A DNA stretch of 64,000 nucleotides from Deltaproteobacteria bacterium (GCA_016218915.1 JACRCQ010000022.1:186001-250000), one strand, 5' to 3'. Numbered from the stretch's first letter, positions 36,618-47,806 are shown. Translations and numbers: made by a program. Notes: generated by a model from the letters alone, not told the origin.

Positions 36618-38147
36618 TCACTCCGTCGGCGACGGTCCGGTGAATTGCCGGCACGCTGCGTCGTAGTCCTTCCACCACCCCTGCAGCGTATCCATGTTCG
36701 TCGGACGGGGCTCGTCGCCGCTGCCCGCGATCTTCAGGTATTCGCGCAGGCAAGGACGGAAGTGCGGGTGCGCGCACTTCGCGATGATGTCCTCGGCGCG
36801 ATGGCGCGCAGACCGAATCGACGTGTTCAACGCATAGCCCTGCTCGGTCACCACGCACTTGATGTCGTGCTCCGTGTGGTCGATGTGCCGCACGTAGGGC
36901 ATCACGCAGCTCACCGTTCGCCCGTCCTTGAGCTTTCGGATCGAGGGCGTGTGCACGATGCTCACGTAGGCGTTGCGGAAGAAGTCGCCGCTGCCGCCGA
37001 GCCCGTTGACCACCTTGGAGCCGTCAATGTGGGTGCTGTTCACGTGGCCGTAGATGTCCACCTCGATCGGGGTGTTCATCGCAATCACGAACAGGCGTGC
37101 GATGACCTCGGCGCAGTTCGACACCCACATGGGACGCAGAACGATCTTGTCGCGGCAGCGCGTGAAGAGCCTGTCGAACTCCTGGCGAGCAGCGGCTGAG
37201 AATGACACCGCGGTCGACGACGCGCAGTCGAACTTGTCGTCGTCTTCGACGTACTTCATCATCCCGTCCTGGAACACCTCGGTCCAGAACCGGATCTTCT
37301 GGAACGGCGACTTGTAGAGCTCGCCCACGATTGCGTTTGCGACATTGCCTACGCCGGACTGGATGGGGGGAAGGCGCTTGCCCCAGTTCAGCCAGCTGCG
37401 GCACTGCATCAGGAAGTCGACCACGTTCTCGGCGATCCGCGTGTCCATCTCGCTGGTGGCCTTGAAGGGCACCGGGTAGTCGGGCTTCTTGGACTCGATG
37501 ATCGCAACGACCTTGCTCTTGTCGATCTCCACGTAGGGCGTGCCCACGCGATCGCTGACGTTGGTGATCGGAATCGGCCAGCCGACCTTGGGATGCACCG
37601 CAGGCAAGGTGATGTCGTGGAACCCGGTGTAGTCAGGAATCGCCGTGTTCACCTCGAGGATGATCTTCTTGGCCTTGTGGAGTGCTTCGGCAGAGATGCC
37701 GACCGACGAGGACAAGACCAGGCTGCCGTCCGGACGAATCCGCGACACTTCCACCACCGCTGCGTCGATCTCGCCGTAGAAGCCGTAGATCAAGTTGCGG
37801 GCAAACTGCGACAGGTGCACGTCGGTGAAGTCCATCTTGCCGGCGTGAATCAGCTTGCGCGAAGCGCTCGAAGACATGTACGGGCCGCGCTTGCCGATGA
37901 ACGGGGCGATGGGGTTCTCGACTTCCTCGGACAGCGACGCTCCGCTGAACAGCCCGATGCGCGTGTCCGTGCTGGTCGCCGCGAAGTGCTTGGCCAGTGC
38001 CGGCAGGAAGTCCTTGGGCTCTCCGGACTTGGTGAACCCGCTGATTGCGAGCGTGTTGCGGTCCTTGATGAACTTCACCGCCTCTTCCACGGGCATCTGT
38101 TTGGCGAGCAGTTCCTTGCATTCGACGCGGTCGTTGAGCGTGGTCAT
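36618..38147 (-). CDS. Acetyl-CoA hydrolase / succinyl-CoA:acetate CoA-transferase family
   Basis: 509 residues, the normal length for this family (Ach1/AarC/Cat1). Motifs include IQSGVGNVANAIVG (CoA site), FWTEVFQDGMM with Glu290 in the position of the family's catalytic glutamate that forms the CoA thioester, and KCVVTEQGYA near the C-terminus. It either hydrolyses acetyl-CoA or moves CoA between acetate and succinate or propionate; these cannot be separated from sequence alone. AGGAG lies 6 bases before the ATG at 38147. It appears to be a single-gene unit. Confidence 0.9.
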   Translation of the reverse strand: MTTLNDRVECKELLAKQMPVEEAVKFIKDRNTLAISGFTKSGEPKDFLPALAKHFAATSTDTRIGLFSGASLSEEVENPIAPFIGKRGPYMSSSASRKLIHAGKMDFTDVHLSQFARNLIYGFYGEIDAAVVEVSRIRPDGSLVLSSSVGISAEALHKAKKIILEVNTAIPDYTGFHDITLPAVHPKVGWPIPITNVSDRVGTPYVEIDKSKVVAIIESKKPDYPVPFKATSEMDTRIAENVVDFLMQCRSWLNWGKRLPPIQSGVGNVANAIVGELYKSPFQKIRFWTEVFQDGMMKYVEDDDKFDCASSTAVSFSAAARQEFDRLFTRCRDKIVLRPMWVSNCAEVIARLFVIAMNTPIEVDIYGHVNSTHIDGSKVVNGLGGSGDFFRNAYVSIVHTPSIRKLKDGRTVSCVMPYVRHIDHTEHDIKCVVTEQGYALNTSIRSARHRAEDIIAKCAHPHFRPCLREYLKIAGSGDEPRPTNMDTLQGWWKDYDAACRQFTGPSPTE

Positions 38148-38330
38148 CTTCAGCTCCTCTGGGGGCAAGAATCCGTGACGGCCGACCATCGTGGATCAGC
38201 AGCACGAATGCAATACAGTGATGATTCGCCTCGCATCTTTTGGGGGGAACGTCAGCCGGTGCGAATCGAGCGCACGGTTTGCGCGCTGACTCCGAGTCCG
38301 AACCGTGAAGCTCCACCTCAGCGGCTCGGA

Positions 38331-40544
38331 TTACTGGTTCGCCCACCCCACACGCAGCCACGCCTCGATCGCGCGATCCACTGCGTTCGCAAACACGTTG
38401 AGCGCATCGCCGCGCTCCTCGTCCGACGAGCCCGGCGCCAGACGCGGAAAGTCACGCTGCTCCGGGTGGAACTGGAAGCCGACGACCGGATAGCGATCCC
38501 GTGCGCGCGAATGGAAAGCCTGCGGTATGCGTACGCATCGAGCTCCGACGTGCTGCTCGTCAGCAGCCGTTGGCTCGATGCCAGGCTGCTTCACCCACGG
38601 CCTGCACCAGTCGCTCCACGCAGACAGGCGCCAGTCGGACAGCTGCTTGGAGAACGCCGACAGCCGCAGCATGTCGTAGTGCGAGGAAGGAAACGCGCGT
38701 GACACAGCCCGTGCGCGCTCCCGAACCAGCGTGCCGAACAGGTCGTCCGTGGGGTCGAACTCGATGAGCGGCCTCTGTTCGTCGAGCTCCGGCTTGTCGA
38801 ACCACCACGCCCGCTCGAGCAGCTTCTTGTCCGTCGCAATGCCCCGGACCGGCTCGTTGGTGTTGCGCATGAGCAGCGAGTCGTACACGTCGGGCGTGCT
38901 GTCTGCGGCCTGTAGAATGCCCAGGATCTGCGCGCCTCCGCAGAAGCCGAAAAAGGGAGCCGCCCGTTCGCGGACTTCGTCGCCCAGCTGTCCCATGCCA
39001 CGATCCGGGCTGCTCGCCGGTGCTGCGACGTTCCAGATCCAGGAGTTGTTCGCTGCCAGAGCCGTGACCGCTCCAGGCTCCCACGTCAGCCCCCCCGAAA
39101 GCATCACCAGCGGTGGAGGTGAATTCTCCACCAGCAGCGCGCGATCCAACGTCGGGTCGTCGCCCTCGATCGCCTCCAGAAATCGCCCGGTTCCGTCATC
39201 CCTCGGCCGCGACGCATCCGCAGGCCAGCGCGTGTCCGCATCCCAGCCGACCACGATGCGACGCAGACGATGATACGCGTCGCGCGCAAACGCGCCGTCG
39301 ACGTACGCCTCGCCGTGCTTGGTGCGGCGGGTGAGCGCCGATGGGTTCGCGTTGACGCTCAGGAAGAGCGGCTCGTGGATCGCAGGTCTTGGATCCGTGG
39401 CTTGGTAGAGAGCTATCTCCCGCACGACGGGGGCGGCTTGTGCAGGGTCGGACTCGCCCCAGAACCCGGTAGCTTCGGTGATCTGCATTCGCAGGAGGCG
39501 AACCGGCTTGGGATGGCGCAGACGCACGAGCCGTCTGCGCACGGCGAGCGGCTCTGCCTGCATCATGGGAGGATCCGCTTCCTCGAGATGCTCCCACACC
39601 AACGGCTCCTGCCCTTCGCTCACCTCGATCCGGTAGCGCAAGGGGAGGTGCGAGCCGCTGAACTTGCGCCCGGTCATCGTCTTGCGCTCCACCGTGACAG
39701 CGTCGTAGCCGAGCAGCAGCCGCACCCGATCCACGACGCGAGCTTCGGGAAGGGTGACCTGCAGCGACCACTTCCCTGCCCCCTTGTCGCCTGCCCAGAA
39801 GGTCTCGTACCTCCCGTCGATCACGCCCTCTGCGCTGGAACGCGCGAGCGCAGGGTTGACGGCGAGGGCCTCGACCTTCACGCCCGGGCCCCTTGCAAGG
39901 GATCTCGCGCTCGCGTACACCTCCAGCTCGCGCAGCACCGGCGCGAGGTTGCCGTCGACGCTGTCCACGGCGAGGCGGAGCGCGCACACGTCCGTGTCAG
40001 CGAAGAATACCTGCTTCTGAGCGTGGATCGTGCGCGAGCCATGCACGAACTCGTTGGGATGGCGGTCGTCGACAATCCCTCCGGGGACCAGCTGCCAGGG
40101 CGCATCTCGATCGCAGGCAGCTCCGGCGGTCCCCTGGAACTCCCATCGGTAGGAAGCAGGCACGCCGCGAACGGCGGAGTCGCCGAACCAGGCTCGAATC
40201 AAGCCGATGTGGACTGACTTCCTGAACGGAAGGACCCATTCCCACTTCCCATCGGACGGTACGCCTCTCCATGCCGTGGCAGGGTTCCCGTCGAGCGCCA
40301 GGGCGGGAAGGTTCTCACCCTCGTGGCTGGATGCAGCGGGAATGCCTGCAACGCGAGGATCGCACGCGATATTGTGCATGTCGCGTGCGGAGTCCGAGCG
40401 CGTGTAGCTGCAAGCAGGTCGCTGCGAGTTGCGAGCGTGCTCGAGCTCAGTGAGCCAGTCGTGGATCGGCGAGACGTACGACCTTGCTGGGACGGGTGTG
40501 CAGGAAGGGAGGAGGAACAAGGCAAGGAGGAGCGCGCGGTTCAT
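38331..40544 (-). CDS. Lipoprotein with two discoidin-like domains and a glutamine-amidotransferase-like domain
   Basis: 737 residues; the signal peptide ends in LLPSC. Two F5/8-type (discoidin-like) beta-sandwich regions lie at about 60-210 (ALDGNPATAWRG, WEWVLPF) and 220-390 (VIDGRYETFWAG, KWSLQVTLPEARVVDRVRLL). The C-terminal region (about 490-737) has features of class I glutamine amidotransferase folds: a nucleophile-elbow-like FFGFCGGAQIL (Cys about 535) and GFQFHPEQRDF with the usual His and Glu. A GATase-like domain outside the cytoplasm is unusual. It is the last gene of the glycan cluster, 13 bases after the GT-C gene, so it may modify or hydrolyse the cluster's product. Confidence 0.78.
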   Translation of the reverse strand: MNRALLLALFLLPSCTPVPARSYVSPIHDWLTELEHARNSQRPACSYTRSDSARDMHNIACDPRVAGIPAASSHEGENLPALALDGNPATAWRGVPSDGKWEWVLPFRKSVHIGLIRAWFGDSAVRGVPASYRWEFQGTAGAACDRDAPWQLVPGGIVDDRHPNEFVHGSRTIHAQKQVFFADTDVCALRLAVDSVDGNLAPVLRELEVYASARSLARGPGVKVEALAVNPALARSSAEGVIDGRYETFWAGDKGAGKWSLQVTLPEARVVDRVRLLLGYDAVTVERKTMTGRKFSGSHLPLRYRIEVSEGQEPLVWEHLEEADPPMMQAEPLAVRRRLVRLRHPKPVRLLRMQITEATGFWGESDPAQAAPVVREIALYQATDPRPAIHEPLFLSVNANPSALTRRTKHGEAYVDGAFARDAYHRLRRIVVGWDADTRWPADASRPRDDGTGRFLEAIEGDDPTLDRALLVENSPPPLVMLSGGLTWEPGAVTALAANNSWIWNVAAPASSPDRGMGQLGDEVRERAAPFFGFCGGAQILGILQAADSTPDVYDSLLMRNTNEPVRGIATDKKLLERAWWFDKPELDEQRPLIEFDPTDDLFGTLVRERARAVSRAFPSSHYDMLRLSAFSKQLSDWRLSAWSDWCRPWVKQPGIEPTAADEQHVGARCVRIPQAFHSRARDRYPVVGFQFHPEQRDFPRLAPGSSDEERGDALNVFANAVDRAIEAWLRVGWANQ

Positions 40545-40557
40545 CGAAGCCCCACGC

Positions 40558-42216
40558 TCAGGGATCCGGCAGCTGGGTCGGATATCCCCCCCGCGACAGG
40601 GCCGACGCGTCGTACAGGTAGAATCGGCCGCGCTTCGAGAGCTGCTTCACGAACGGCGCGAGGTCCTTGAACACGTAGGCCGCAGGATCCACCTGGGAGC
40701 CGTCCGGACCAAGCCAGGAGCGCACGAGCACCATATCGTAGTAGCGGGCATACGCCGCATGGGGATCGTAGACGCGACCATCCCATTCGAATCCCCCTGG
40801 GGGCCTGGGAGGCTCAGTGTCAGCGCGATACCGGATCGGGGGGCTCTCATTTCTCGCAAAGGAGTAGGCGAGAATCCCTCGTTTGCGCGCCTGGTACACA
40901 GAAGGCAGGTGCACCCAGATCTCGCGGAACAGGCCCTTGGGCGCTGCGTCGTACGTCACCCCGATCAGCTTGTGGTTCTCAGGGATGTCGTCGATGATCG
41001 CCATGGCGTCGTCCATCTCGGGAATGGTCTGGAACCGCCACAGGAGGTTGGCGCCCGTGGCGAGAGCCACCGCGCTCGCCGCGACGATGAGCCACTGCGC
41101 GCGCTCTTTGAGGACCGGCAAGGAGGCGAGGCCGAACAGGACGGCGATAGGAAGGAATCGGATGTAGATGTGGAACGTGCCGATGAAGACCTTGGGCACG
41201 ATCAGGTACGCGAGAGCGAAGGCAATTGCGAGGCGCTTCATGCGCGGGTCAAACTCGCCCCGCAGCGAGTGGATCCAGATCGCGATCGCGATGACCGCCG
41301 CCGCGATGAACAGGTACTGATCCCAGCTGTCGCTGAAGTTGCCGGTGGTGTTGTAGACCAGGTACCGGAGCTTCTGCCACGCGGGCTCGTCCTGCCCTTC
41401 CGCCCAGGAGTGCTCCCAGAAGGTGTGCGACGTCAGACGCGCCCACTTCCAGGCGCCGTAGGAGTAGCCCACGGCGGGCACCATGACCGCCCCGGGTACC
41501 AGGAGCGTCTTGAAGCGCTCGAGCATGTCGTCGGGCTCCCGCTCGAAGAGGCGAATCAGCCCGACCACTGCCACGCAGATGCACACGCAGAGCATGACCA
41601 GCACATGGGTGTAGGCCACGACCATCATCAGGATTGCGACGGATGCGATGGGCCAGGCGCCGCGACGTCCGTCAACCAGACGAATCCATGCCCCCACGGC
41701 GAGCATGGCGATGGGCAGCCCGAGGATGAAGTTGGCGAATCCCCAGCCGCAAACGAAGTTGTAGACCAGAGGAAGGGCCAGAAGCGCATACCAGCGCGGG
41801 CGCTTGGCTATATCGCAGAAGCGCAAGGCCGCAGCGGCAAATGCGATCGGGTAGAAGAAGAAGAGCATCCTACCCACGGCTTCGGGGCGCATCAGGTACG
41901 ACAGATACCCGATGGCCGTCTCGATACCGGCGTTGTAGGTGAAGAAGTTGGTCTCGTACAAGCTCCACTCGGGCGCGCTGCGGTCGAGCATCCGGTGGTA
42001 GACCGCCCCCATGGCTACGTGCTGGGGATAGTCGATCATCGGCGGATACGGGCACAGCCCGAATGCCAGCGACTGCAGCAGCACCGAGGTCCAGAACACC
42101 ACGGTGAGCCAGAGGTGCTCGAGGCGGGCGTGCTGGATCAGCCACTGCACCGGGCGCATCCAGGGCGGGCTCGGGGCCGCGTCCTGCTCTCGCGCTTTGC
42201 CTGACGGTGAGGTCAT
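40558..42216 (-). CDS. Polytopic membrane glycosyltransferase-like protein (GT-C type)
   Basis: 552 residues with about 11 TM helices. The first periplasmic loop contains CPYPPMIDYPQHVAMG, where an Asp close to the first helix is the hallmark of GT-C enzymes such as ArnT and protein O-mannosyltransferases. A soluble C-terminal domain (about 400-552) follows. GT-C enzymes use polyprenyl-phosphate sugars as donors on the outer side of the inner membrane, matching the GT2 polyprenyl-phosphate enzyme in the same cluster. The gene starts 9 bases after the methyltransferase stop. Confidence 0.75.
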   Translation of the reverse strand: MTSPSGKAREQDAAPSPPWMRPVQWLIQHARLEHLWLTVVFWTSVLLQSLAFGLCPYPPMIDYPQHVAMGAVYHRMLDRSAPEWSLYETNFFTYNAGIETAIGYLSYLMRPEAVGRMLFFFYPIAFAAAALRFCDIAKRPRWYALLALPLVYNFVCGWGFANFILGLPIAMLAVGAWIRLVDGRRGAWPIASVAILMMVVAYTHVLVMLCVCICVAVVGLIRLFEREPDDMLERFKTLLVPGAVMVPAVGYSYGAWKWARLTSHTFWEHSWAEGQDEPAWQKLRYLVYNTTGNFSDSWDQYLFIAAAVIAIAIWIHSLRGEFDPRMKRLAIAFALAYLIVPKVFIGTFHIYIRFLPIAVLFGLASLPVLKERAQWLIVAASAVALATGANLLWRFQTIPEMDDAMAIIDDIPENHKLIGVTYDAAPKGLFREIWVHLPSVYQARKRGILAYSFARNESPPIRYRADTEPPRPPGGFEWDGRVYDPHAAYARYYDMVLVRSWLGPDGSQVDPAAYVFKDLAPFVKQLSKRGRFYLYDASALSRGGYPTQLPDP

Positions 42217-42225
42217 GGGAAGGGG

Positions 42226-42993
42226 CTAGGGCGCGGTGGAAGCGACGATGATGCGGTAATCGCCGCCCGCGTGATTGCGGAAGAGCGTTTCCATCAGGCT
42301 CTCACCGGCCTTGTACGCGGGCGAGGTGACTGCCATCGGCCAGGGGAGAAAGGCCAGAGCCAGGCGCGCGGGCCAGAAGTGCATGTGCTCGACGTGATCG
42401 ATTCGAAAGCCGACCCGCTTCATCACGCTCACGAACTCCTGCTGATCCACGTTCAGCACGCGGTGCAGGAAGCCCTTGTGAATCGGCTCGAGCAGCAGAA
42501 TGCGTCCGCCAGGCTTGAGCGCTTTCGCCAGCCGGGCGAGCAGATCCGCCAGCTCTTCGCTGTTGCGGCACGCCACGGTGATCGTTCCCGACGACACCAC
42601 CAGGTCGTACTGGTGGACGTCGTCCAGCTCGAAGAGCGACTGCTTGCGGAAGGTCGCCTGGTCGCTCTCGGTTCGTTTGCGAGCGAACTCGATGGCCTTG
42701 TCGGAAAAGTCGACGCCCACGACCTGAGCGCCGAGGCTGAGCAGGAACCGCGTGTTTCGCCCGGTTCCACAGCCGATCTCGAGCACCTTCTTGCCCTGGA
42801 AGTCCGGGATGAGGCGCGTGTAGGCCTCAGCCATCCGGGCGTAGTACAGCGTGTTGAGGTTGTTGTTCGGCCAGGCCGATGCCGCGTCCCCGTCCAGCTC
42901 GGTCGCCTTCGCATCCCAGTACTCCGGGGTGCAGTACACGCGATCCCGGTTCAACCGGTTCTTGATCATATCCAGGGGGCTGCGGACGTTCAC
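42226..42993 (-). CDS. SAM-dependent methyltransferase (class I)
   Basis: 255 residues from a GTG at 42993 preceded by GCGAGG; an ATG eight codons later lacks a binding site. The Rossmann motif I is VLEIGCGTGRNTRFLLSLG (about 70-88), with VVGVDFS as motif II and PGGRILLLEPIHKGFLHRV as the post-core block. The fold is that of small-molecule C-, N- or O-methyltransferases. In the glycan cluster it could methylate a sugar or its amide. The open frame extends far upstream to 43986 but there it is antisense-like sequence overlapping the flippase gene. Confidence 0.85.
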   Translation of the reverse strand: MNVRSPLDMIKNRLNRDRVYCTPEYWDAKATELDGDAASAWPNNNLNTLYYARMAEAYTRLIPDFQGKKVLEIGCGTGRNTRFLLSLGAQVVGVDFSDKAIEFARKRTESDQATFRKQSLFELDDVHQYDLVVSSGTITVACRNSEELADLLARLAKALKPGGRILLLEPIHKGFLHRVLNVDQQEFVSVMKRVGFRIDHVEHMHFWPARLALAFLPWPMAVTSPAYKAGESLMETLFRNHAGGDYRIIVASTAP

Positions 42994-43043
42994 TTCACAC
43001 CTCGCAAGAGCGCTGGGACTGTAGTCGGCCGAAACCGGGGAAG

Positions 43044-44036
43044 TCAACGAGCACGCGGGAGCGCGCGGGACGGACGAATCGACTCGAGCGCCATCAACGC
43101 AGAGCCCGCGAGCGCGGTCAGGAGTGCAGAGGCGAGCCACACCACTGCAAGCGAAAGCGCCCGATCCGACGACATGCCGAAGCGTCCGAGCAGCACCACG
43201 AACAGCGACTCGCGCACGCCGATCCCTGCGATCGAAACCGGCAGCAGGGTGAGCACCAGCGCGAGCGGGATCGCTCCCAGCACAGCCCACGCCATGGACG
43301 GCATGCCCCAGTCCCACACGACCACGACCAGGATGCCGAGCCCGACGATCTGGTAGAGCGAAGACCAGGCCATCATCTCCACGCGTGCCCGAGTCGTGGC
43401 GAGCGGGCCCGCAAGATCGGCCGCAATGCGCTCCCCTGCCCCGGCGATCGACGGAGCGCGCGACACGAGCATGCGCGCGCCCAGCCTGAACGGTGTGTGG
43501 GCGAACACCACGAGCAGCACGGAGAGCAAGGCGATGATCCCTACTGCGACGCCGATCTCGCGCACGGCTGCCGGCCCCATCAAGAGCCCTGGCACTGCGA
43601 GCAGGACCAGTGCAACCACGCCCATCAGCCGCTCGAAGATCATGCTCGACCAGGCGTGGTGCCCTTCGGGAAGGCGCTTTGCGCAGCGAAGCGCGCGCAC
43701 GACGTCGCCTCCGAGCTGCGTGGGCAGGAGCATGTTGTACGTGCACGACACGAGCGTGTCGACCAGCAGAGGCCACCACGCTTGCCGTGCGCCTGCGTAG
43801 CCGAGGGCTCGCTTCCATCGCAGCGCCGCGATGACGGGAAACAGGAAGGTAAGGACCACGATCGCGAGCACGGTCCACACCGAGAGCGCGGACAGCGCGG
43901 ACAGTGCTCCTTTGACGGGCACCTTCCAGAGGATGCCTGCCACGAGCAATGCGGAGACGACGAGCTTGAGGATGCTCTTGAGCCAACGCACGCCGCGCCC
44001 GGGGGAGTCAGCAACAGGGGCGGGCTGGGCATCCAT
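43044..44036 (-). CDS. Flippase-like integral membrane protein (LPG_synthase_TM / UPF0104 type)
   Basis: 330 residues with about eight TM helices. It has the family's TYNMLLPTQLGGDVVRALR block and a late VSIAGIGVRESLFVVLLG block. Members include the membrane part of lysyl-phosphatidylglycerol synthase (MprF) and AglD; some are proposed lipid flippases. In this cluster it may flip the polyprenyl-linked sugar made by the GT2 enzyme. The ATG is 4 bases after the ATP-grasp stop, so the pair is very likely co-translated. Confidence 0.88.
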   Translation of the reverse strand: MDAQPAPVADSPGRGVRWLKSILKLVVSALLVAGILWKVPVKGALSALSALSVWTVLAIVVLTFLFPVIAALRWKRALGYAGARQAWWPLLVDTLVSCTYNMLLPTQLGGDVVRALRCAKRLPEGHHAWSSMIFERLMGVVALVLLAVPGLLMGPAAVREIGVAVGIIALLSVLLVVFAHTPFRLGARMLVSRAPSIAGAGERIAADLAGPLATTRARVEMMAWSSLYQIVGLGILVVVVWDWGMPSMAWAVLGAIPLALVLTLLPVSIAGIGVRESLFVVLLGRFGMSSDRALSLAVVWLASALLTALAGSALMALESIRPSRALPRAR

Positions 44037-44040
44037 GCGG

Positions 44041-45255
44041 TCAGCGTGCGGCAGGAGGATCGATCACGAGACGCAGCATACGCTGCGCCTCATCGGCGCG
44101 GGCCACAGCTTCCTGCCTTGTCGCGCCAATGGCGAGGATGTGCCCAACACGTTTCGCTGCGTCGGTCAGGGCAGGCACTTCGGAGCCCACGGCCGGGTAG
44201 ACCACGGCATCGACGATTCCCGGCATGGCGCGGACCTGCTCGAGCCCTTCGATGGCGCGCAGCGTTCCAGCGACCGGGCAAAGGAATCGCACAAGCGCAG
44301 GCTGATCCCGATCCGGCCGTCCCGCGTTCTCCAGCTCCGGATCCTCGAACGCCACGCCGAGCAGGCGTGCGTACAGATCCACGCCGCTCGCGAGGCGCGT
44401 CACATCTGCGTCGAAGCCGCCTCCCATGCGGGCTGCGGTCTCGAACAGCACGGCCCGATCGGGAGCCACGGCAACCTGCGAGTAGCAGGGTCCGCGCAGC
44501 AGGCCGAGAGCCCGAGCGCCGCGACGAGCTGCGTCGATGGCGCGTTCAACGCCTGCAGCGTCGAGCGAGCACGGATGGACCTCGCTCCGCATCACACCCA
44601 AGGGCTGCGTCCCCGGGAAAACCTCGCGATCGGTCACGCAGTACGAGACGAGGGTGCCATTCTCGACCCAGCCGTTGACCGATACCTCGTGGCCGACGAT
44701 GCACTCCTCGACGACCGCGCCGCCGCCGCCGTGCGACTGGGTGCACGCGTGATCGAACGCAGCCTGGAGGCCGTCCGGGGAGTTGACCTTGGAGACGCCG
44801 CGCTGTCCCCATCCGTGCGCGGGTTTGAACACCAGCGGGTATCCGACTTCAGAGGCGAACGCGCGCACCTGCTCGATCGTGGAGCAGCCTTCGAAGCGGG
44901 GAACGGGAAGGCCTGCAGCGCGGTAGCCGGCACGCATCGCGTCCTTGGCCTGGCACCGGTGGATGGTCTGCGGATCAGCGTAGAAAGGAAGCCCGAGCTC
45001 GTGTGCTGCCTGGCCGGTCGTGGTCAGAGCAAGCTCGGAGCCGGTGGTCGCGATGCCGGATGCGCCTGACTTGCGAAAGGCTTGGACGATCGCAGCGACA
45101 TCCCCTGTGGATGCCTGGATGAAGTGATCGACCAGCGGCACCCCGATCGCCTGGGGATTGAGGTCAGCGCCGGTGGTGGCAAAGCCGCGTTCCCGCGCAG
45201 CGCGGATCAATCCGAGCTGGGGAAAGCCGCATCCGACGATCAAGACGTGTTTCAT
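44041..45255 (-). CDS. ATP-grasp ligase
   Basis: 404 residues with the ATP-grasp layout: an N-terminal Rossmann-like domain (MKHVLIVGCGFPQLGLIRA), a central domain with YPLVFKPAHGWGQRGV as the ATP-binding loop and AVVEECIVGHEVSVNGW, and a metal site in FETAARMGGGFDADVTRLA. It is of the type that makes amide bonds by carboxyl phosphorylation. Near an aminotransferase and a polyprenyl-sugar transferase, the obvious role is acylation of an aminosugar with an amino acid or other carboxylate. Its leader up to the ATG consists only of (AGGCTTC)12, so no Shine-Dalgarno is seen. Confidence 0.85.
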   Translation of the reverse strand: MKHVLIVGCGFPQLGLIRAARERGFATTGADLNPQAIGVPLVDHFIQASTGDVAAIVQAFRKSGASGIATTGSELALTTTGQAAHELGLPFYADPQTIHRCQAKDAMRAGYRAAGLPVPRFEGCSTIEQVRAFASEVGYPLVFKPAHGWGQRGVSKVNSPDGLQAAFDHACTQSHGGGGAVVEECIVGHEVSVNGWVENGTLVSYCVTDREVFPGTQPLGVMRSEVHPCSLDAAGVERAIDAARRGARALGLLRGPCYSQVAVAPDRAVLFETAARMGGGFDADVTRLASGVDLYARLLGVAFEDPELENAGRPDRDQPALVRFLCPVAGTLRAIEGLEQVRAMPGIVDAVVYPAVGSEVPALTDAAKRVGHILAIGATRQEAVARADEAQRMLRLVIDPPAAR

Positions 45256-45330
45256 AGGCTTCAGGCTTCAGGCTTCAGGCTTCAGGCTTCAGGCTTCAGG
45301 CTTCAGGCTTCAGGCTTCAGGCTTCAGGCT

Positions 45331-45339
<9 letters not shown>
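45256..45339. repeat. Heptamer microsatellite (AGGCTTC)12 between GT2 and ATP-grasp genes
   Basis: Twelve exact copies of AGGCTTC. The array begins on the base next to the ATP-grasp ATG (45253-45255) and continues into the GT2 gene, whose TGA (45331-45333) is created by the second unit in its reading direction. The whole leader of the ATP-grasp gene is therefore repeat DNA. Such an array may change copy number by slippage. Confidence 0.95.
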
Positions 45340-46484
<1,145 letters not shown>

Positions 46485-46488
<4 letters not shown>

Positions 46489-47624
46489 GCTGCTTCCCCG
46501 CCAGCGAGCGAGCGATACTGCTCTGCCACGTAGTCGACGTCGTCCAGGGAGATCCAGGGGTAGAGCGGCAAGGTCAGGGTGCGATCGCCGATCTCCTCGG
46601 CATGGGGGAAGGCGCCTGGGCGGAAGCCGAAACGCTCCTTGTAGAAGGTCAGCAGGTGCACGGCGCGGTAGTTGACGGCAACGCCGATGCCGCGCTTGCC
46701 CAGGGCGTCGAGCAGCTCGTCCCGACGTCCGGGAGGCGTGAGCACCGTGAACAGGTGGTGCGCGCTGCGCCCGGTCCATCGAAGCAGGCGCGTGCCCGCA
46801 AGGTCAGCCAGTCGCTGCTCGTAGCGCCGCACAGCTGCCTCGCGGCTGTCGCAACGCTGGTCGACCCTGGCCAGCTGCGGCAGCAGCACTGCGGCATCGA
46901 TGTCGCTCAGGCCGCACTTGAAGCCGAGCTCGACCATGTCCCAGTGCTTGTAGGTGCCTGTGTACCGCGAGGCCGCATCCTTGGTCATGCCGTGGTTGCG
47001 CAGCCTGCGCAGCCGCTCGTTGATCTGCGAATCGCGCACGGCGATCGCACCGCCGTCCCCGCAGGTGATCGTCTTGGTCGCGTAGAAGCTGAACACCGCA
47101 GCATCGCCGAGCTGGCCCGGGGCTGCGCCATCGCGACGCATCTCGACGCCATGGGCGGAGTCCTCGATCAGGACGAGGTGGTGGCGGTCCGCGATCTGAC
47201 GAAGGCGTTTGACATCAGCCATCTGGCCGTAGAGGTGCACGCAGAGGATCGCCTTGGTGCGCGGCGTGATGGCAGCTTCCACCGCGTCCGGGTCGATCAA
47301 GCCCGTGGCCGGGTCGACATCCACGAACACCGGGGTAGCGCCCACGTAGATCGCTGCGTTCGGCGTGGCGATGAAGGTCATGGGGGTGGTGATGACCTCG
47401 TCGCCCTGGCCCACGCCAAAGGCGGACAGCGCGAGCATGAGCCCGTCGGTGCAGCTGCTCACGCCGATGACGTGGGGGACGCCCAGATACTCGCCGAGAG
47501 CGCGCTCGAACTCCGCGGTGCGCGGGCCCGTGGTCAGGAACACGCTCCCGATGGTCTTCTTGAGCGATTCGAGCTCCACGTCGCCCAGGTCATGGCGGTA
47601 GAACTCGACTTTTCGATCGGTCAT
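46485..47624 (-). CDS. DegT/DnrJ/EryC1/StrS-family sugar aminotransferase
   Basis: 379 residues. PLP enzyme with Asp155 in IEDSAHG and the Schiff-base lysine K184 in SFYATKTITCGDGG; also FIATPNAAIYVGA and YGQMADV motifs of the family. It transfers an amino group from glutamate to a keto-sugar nucleotide, as in ArnB, WecE and PglE. TGGAGA precedes the ATG at 47624, and the upstream frame to 47708 has no support. It is the first gene of the seven-gene cluster and the GT2 gene overlaps its stop. Confidence 0.92.
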
Positions 47625-47806
47625 GGGGCTGTCTCCAGATGAAGCTCGGGCCCACGCATAGCTCGCGGCAGCGTTGAGGGCAATGCGAAGCGCGATTCGT
47701 GCGGGCACCCAAGGGCCCTAGCCAGGGGCGTGGCCCTGGACAAACGCTCGCATGGTGCCGACGGGCTGTACAACCGGCAGAACACGCGCTAGCACGTCCG
47801 GTGCCC

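Noticed and set aside
42994..43986. Long N-terminal extension of the methyltransferase frame
   Set aside because: It is Arg-rich sequence overlapping the flippase-like gene on the same strand in another frame; a GTG with a binding site at 42993 explains the gene.
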